From Agrobacterium fabrum str. C58 (GTDB taxonomy: Bacteria; Pseudomonadota; Alphaproteobacteria; Rhizobiales; Rhizobiaceae): a stretch of DNA of 64,000 nt. Made by a program: the position numbers and the translations under genes. This document shows positions 61,695 through 64,000 of the stretch, in pieces; the first letter of the stretch is position 1; every line of letters starts with the position of its first letter. The notes under the pieces are model-generated. The model saw only the letters and a program-made list of their open reading frames with translations. It was not told the origin of the DNA and searched no databases. The stretch is taken from the NCBI RefSeq assembly GCF_000092025.1, contig NC_003064.2:434001-498000 (forward strand), read 5' to 3'.

Positions 61695-61777
61695 CTGTGA
61701 ACCTCACTGAACCCAACGGAGCAAAAATCCGTCGGGCAGTGATATATTCGACTGGACCTGACAGCCCCTTGAAGCTG

Positions 61778-61794
61778 TTGTCAGCGAATTGTCA
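61778..61794 (+). promoter_or_regulatory. TTGTCA-N5-TTGTCA direct repeat upstream of PepSY operon
   Basis: Two identical TTGTCA hexamers start 11 bp apart (61778 and 61789), the one-turn spacing typical of OmpR/PhoB-family binding sites. They lie 41 bp before the PepSY gene and upstream of the response regulator, so autoregulation is plausible. Confidence 0.55.
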
Positions 61795-61834
61795 TCTTCA
61801 TTCGTCTAAAGGTTCTGTGACCAGGGAGGTCAAT

Positions 61835-62290
61835 GTGAAACCCTTGAGCCCAAAGCGATACGTCCGATACTCCGTCGTTCTGGCGTTGATGCTTTCAGCT
61901 GCATTTCACGCCCGTGCCTATGCCGAAGATGACACCGACGGAGGCGCCGAAAGCGAAACGTCCTCGCAGACCGAAAGCGACGACGGCGTTGCCGAGGGCG
62001 TCTATAATGGCAGTGACGCCGCGGGTTCGATGCGAGGTTTTTCAAACGACATCGAGGATGATGAACAGCAGGATCGCGGGGGGCTAAACAGTCTCCAGGG
62101 AGAACATATCCTTTCACTCGACAGCATTACTGCGAAAACCCAGGCACTCACGGACGGTCGCATTTTGGACGCTGAGCTTAAACCGCGCCATGACGGTCTC
62201 CGGTACGAACTCAAAGTCCTGGAAAACGACGACCGGTTGCGGCGATACTCATTCGACGCGCATGATGGCCGCCTCATTGGAGTGAAATGA
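61835..62290 (+). CDS. PepSY-domain protein
   Basis: 151 residues. GTG 61835 follows AGGGAGGT. A signal peptide or N-terminal membrane helix (VVLALMLSAAFHARAYA) is followed by an acidic low-complexity stretch (about 30-70). A PepSY module ends the protein (ILSLDSITAKTQALTDGRILDAELKP, LRYELKVLENDDRLRRYSFDAHDGRLIGV). PepSY-response regulator-kinase sets are common in Proteobacteria; the PepSY protein may act as a periplasmic modulator of the sensor. Confidence 0.83.
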   Translation: MKPLSPKRYVRYSVVLALMLSAAFHARAYAEDDTDGGAESETSSQTESDDGVAEGVYNGSDAAGSMRGFSNDIEDDEQQDRGGLNSLQGEHILSLDSITAKTQALTDGRILDAELKPRHDGLRYELKVLENDDRLRRYSFDAHDGRLIGVK

Positions 62291-62293
62291 CCT

Positions 62294-62959
62294 ATGCGCG
62301 TTCTTGTCGCTGAAGATGACAAACGTATAGCTCAGTCCCTTTCCGTCGCACTCGCGGCGGCCGGTTTCGTGACAGAGCTATCGGCAAACGGTGAGGACGC
62401 CTGGTTTAGGGGAGAAACGGAGGCATTCGATGCCGTTATTCTGGATCTCGGCCTTCCTGGCCTGGATGGATTGACCATTCTCAAGCGGTGGCGCCGCGAC
62501 GGGCGCGCTACTCCAGTTCTCATCCTCACAGCCCGTGGAGACTGGAGTGAACGGGTCGAAGGTATCGAATCCGGTGCGGATGACTACGTCGTGAAGCCGT
62601 TCAGGATGGAGGAAGTTGTAGCGCGTGTTCGGGCGCTGGTGAGGCGCGCTGCCGGGTTTTCTTCGCCGATTATTACAATAGGTCAATACACCTTGGACAC
62701 ACGTCTGAAACAGGTCTCCATGGGAGGATTGCCCGTTGCGCTCTCTCCGCAGGAGTATCGCCTTCTGGCCTTCATGGCGCACAGGCCGGGTAAGGTCGTC
62801 TCCCAGTTGGAAATTACCGAACATCTTTATGCCCAGGATGACGATCGTCTGTCCAACGCTGTCGAGGTGCTGGTTGGTCGGCTTCGTCGCCGACTGGGTG
62901 CCGATATCATCATTACGCGAAGGGGGTTGGGATATCTCCTGGGTGGCCATGCCGCATGA
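62294..62959 (+). CDS. OmpR/PhoP-family response regulator
   Basis: 221 residues. The receiver domain (1-115) has D8/D9 (AEDD), phospho-acceptor D51 (VILDLGLPGLDG), Thr in LILTARG and Lys in DDYVVKPF. The C-terminal winged helix has LSPQEYRLLAFMAHRPGKVVSQLEITEHLY, NAVEVLVGRLRRRLG and ITRRGLGYLL. It overlaps the kinase gene by 4 bases and probably binds the TTGTCA repeat upstream of its operon. Confidence 0.95.
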   Translation: MRVLVAEDDKRIAQSLSVALAAAGFVTELSANGEDAWFRGETEAFDAVILDLGLPGLDGLTILKRWRRDGRATPVLILTARGDWSERVEGIESGADDYVVKPFRMEEVVARVRALVRRAAGFSSPIITIGQYTLDTRLKQVSMGGLPVALSPQEYRLLAFMAHRPGKVVSQLEITEHLYAQDDDRLSNAVEVLVGRLRRRLGADIIITRRGLGYLLGGHAA

Positions 62960-64000
62960 AATCAAAATCACTGAAATCCCGCATGATAGTAGCAGGCGCG
63001 GTATGGATTTTTTTCGCGCTCATACTCGCAGGATCAGCAATATCCTACATGTTCATCGAAAACGTCGAAAAGGGGGTTCGCTCCGATCTTACCGCGACGC
63101 TCTCACGTCTCATTGCCATCATCGATCTTGACGCACAACAAGATCGGCCCCGCCTGACACGTCAGTTGCCAGACCCGAGGTATGAGACCCCATTCAGCGG
63201 CGTTTATTGGCAGATCACTGACGTGGACAATCAACAAGCACTGCGCTCACGCTCTCTGTGGGATAAAAATCTCCAGACCGGAGCAAAGAATACGGACGGC
63301 GAGCACTTCGCAAGTGTTCAGGGTCCAGCAGGCCAATCCCTGTTAGCGCTGTCGTTAACGACGACGTTCAAGGCCCGAAATCTTGAACGCCACTATCAGA
63401 TCGTCGTTGCACAAGACCGTTCAATTCTGGACGAAACTATTCGTAAATTCGCGTGGGAAATGGCCGCGGCATTGACCGTGCTGGGCGCATCGCTTGTCTT
63501 TGCCGCCCTCTTTCAGGTCCGTTTTGGCCTTCTGCCGTTCCGACAGTTGAAGAGCGAAGTCGAGACTATCCGCAAAGGTGCCGCTTCCTCTTTAGGGAGC
63601 GAATATCCGACAGAGGTGTATCCGCTTGTTGCCGAAGTCAACGAACTGTTGAAACTGCAGGAAACATCGATTGAATTTGCACGGGCGCGCGCCTCCGATC
63701 TTGCTCACGGGTTGAAAACGCCCTTGTCCGTTCTTGCAACGATTGCCTACGAGCTCGAAAATCGTGGCGAGACATCCGCTGCGTCTGTCTTGTTCGATCT
63801 CTCAGACGAAATGAACAGCCGGATAGACTATCAATTGAAGTTGTCGAAACTCAGACAAAGAGCAAGGCTACACAGCTTGCGGGCTCCTCTCGGATCGATC
63901 GTCAATCGTGCCGTCGCCGTTCTCAAAAAGACCAAAGAAGGCGAGCAACTGCACTGGCAAATCGAGATGACGCAGAACATCGACGTTGATCTCGATGAAA
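62956..64000 (+). CDS. Sensor histidine kinase, incomplete at window end
   Basis: The frame opens with ATG 62956 (ATGA overlap with the response regulator) and is open to the window edge. MKSKSLKSRMIVAGAVWIFF is the first membrane helix start. A periplasmic sensor segment (about 40-165) follows and a second helix lies at about 175-195 (AALTVLGASLVFAALFQV). A HAMP-like stretch precedes the phospho-acceptor box DLAHGLKTPLSVL. The sequence is PhoQ/QseC-like in order. The catalytic ATPase domain is outside the window. Confidence 0.9.
   Translation, partial: MKSKSLKSRMIVAGAVWIFFALILAGSAISYMFIENVEKGVRSDLTATLSRLIAIIDLDAQQDRPRLTRQLPDPRYETPFSGVYWQITDVDNQQALRSRSLWDKNLQTGAKNTDGEHFASVQGPAGQSLLALSLTTTFKARNLERHYQIVVAQDRSILDETIRKFAWEMAAALTVLGASLVFAALFQVRFGLLPFRQLKSEVETIRKGAASSLGSEYPTEVYPLVAEVNELLKLQETSIEFARARASDLAHGLKTPLSVLATIAYELENRGETSAASVLFDLSDEMNSRIDYQLKLSKLRQRARLHSLRAPLGSIVNRAVAVLKKTKEGEQLHWQIEMTQNIDVDLDE

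Noticed and set aside
1..64000. CRISPR arrays, tRNA or rRNA genes, replication origins
   Set aside because: No regular repeat-spacer array, cloverleaf or rRNA-like sequence was noticed on reading; absence was not tested by computation.

Overview
The window looks like chromosome or large secondary replicon DNA from a soil or plant-associated alphaproteobacterium of the Rhizobiaceae (Agrobacterium/Rhizobium type). The reasons are the GC-rich coding style, the small-protein families present (DUF982, DUF6894, the DUF892 ferritin-like family), an EcfG-like sigma factor, Crp/Fnr regulators with the alphaproteobacterial LxVRR helix, a ROSE-type leader before an Hsp20 gene, and the dense set of ABC-type catabolic operons. 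This is a judgement from gene content only; no rRNA, tRNA or replication gene is present to fix the taxon.

Layout. 1-7.3 kb: the end of a broken peptide-binding protein gene, a chemoreceptor, then a TetR gene divergent from an SDR / old-yellow-enzyme / alpha-beta hydrolase / quinone reductase run. 7.4-8.9 kb: a WGR protein, a heat-shock Hsp20 gene behind a probable RNA thermometer, and a DUF982 protein. 9.5-13.7 kb: an ATPase / FtsX-type permease / AttH-like lipocalin export module, followed by a convergent SGNH hydrolase. 14.4-25.1 kb: a sugar-acid locus with a 2-keto-3-deoxygalactonokinase divergent from an aldolase-fold enzyme, an enolase-superfamily dehydratase, a complete sugar ABC importer, an epimerase-type dehydrogenase, an IclR regulator fused to an SMP-30 lactonase, and an SDR. 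25.2-29.7 kb: kup, dinB and small proteins. 29.8-31.2 kb: IS debris and a frameshifted IS30-type element.

31.3-40.6 kb is one ten-gene minus-strand operon: amino-acid-type ABC importer, M20 deacylase, enolase-superfamily enzyme, metal-ligand-poor M24 hydrolase, CTP-synthase-type amidotransferase domain on an unrecognised N-terminus, VOC protein, 2-hydroxyacid dehydrogenase and D-amino-acid aminotransferase. A divergent GntR protein with two winged-helix segments probably controls it. I do not recognise the complete pathway; it looks like uptake, deacylation and D-amino-acid-level degradation of a modified or cyclic amino acid.

41.9-50.5 kb is a regulatory and stress island: two Crp/Fnr paralogues, a degenerate receiver protein, small proteins, an EcfG-like sigma factor, catalase HPII, a glycine-zipper stress protein, a PepSY protein and one broken plus one intact DUF892 gene. 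Three copies of a 14-bp palindrome GTACG-N4-CGTAC occur only here. One of them is placed like a class II activator site relative to a consensus -10, which suggests an uncharacterised Crp/Fnr operator. 51.2-59.1 kb: a haloacetate-dehalogenase relative, then a TetR gene, a 22-bp perfect palindrome, xdhC and a paoABC-like molybdenum aldehyde oxidoreductase, with a convergent MocA-like cytidylyltransferase. 59.2-64.0 kb: a secreted BPL_N protein, a tyrosine-rich coiled-coil protein with an unannotated 51-residue membrane protein, and a PepSY / response regulator / histidine kinase operon cut by the window end.
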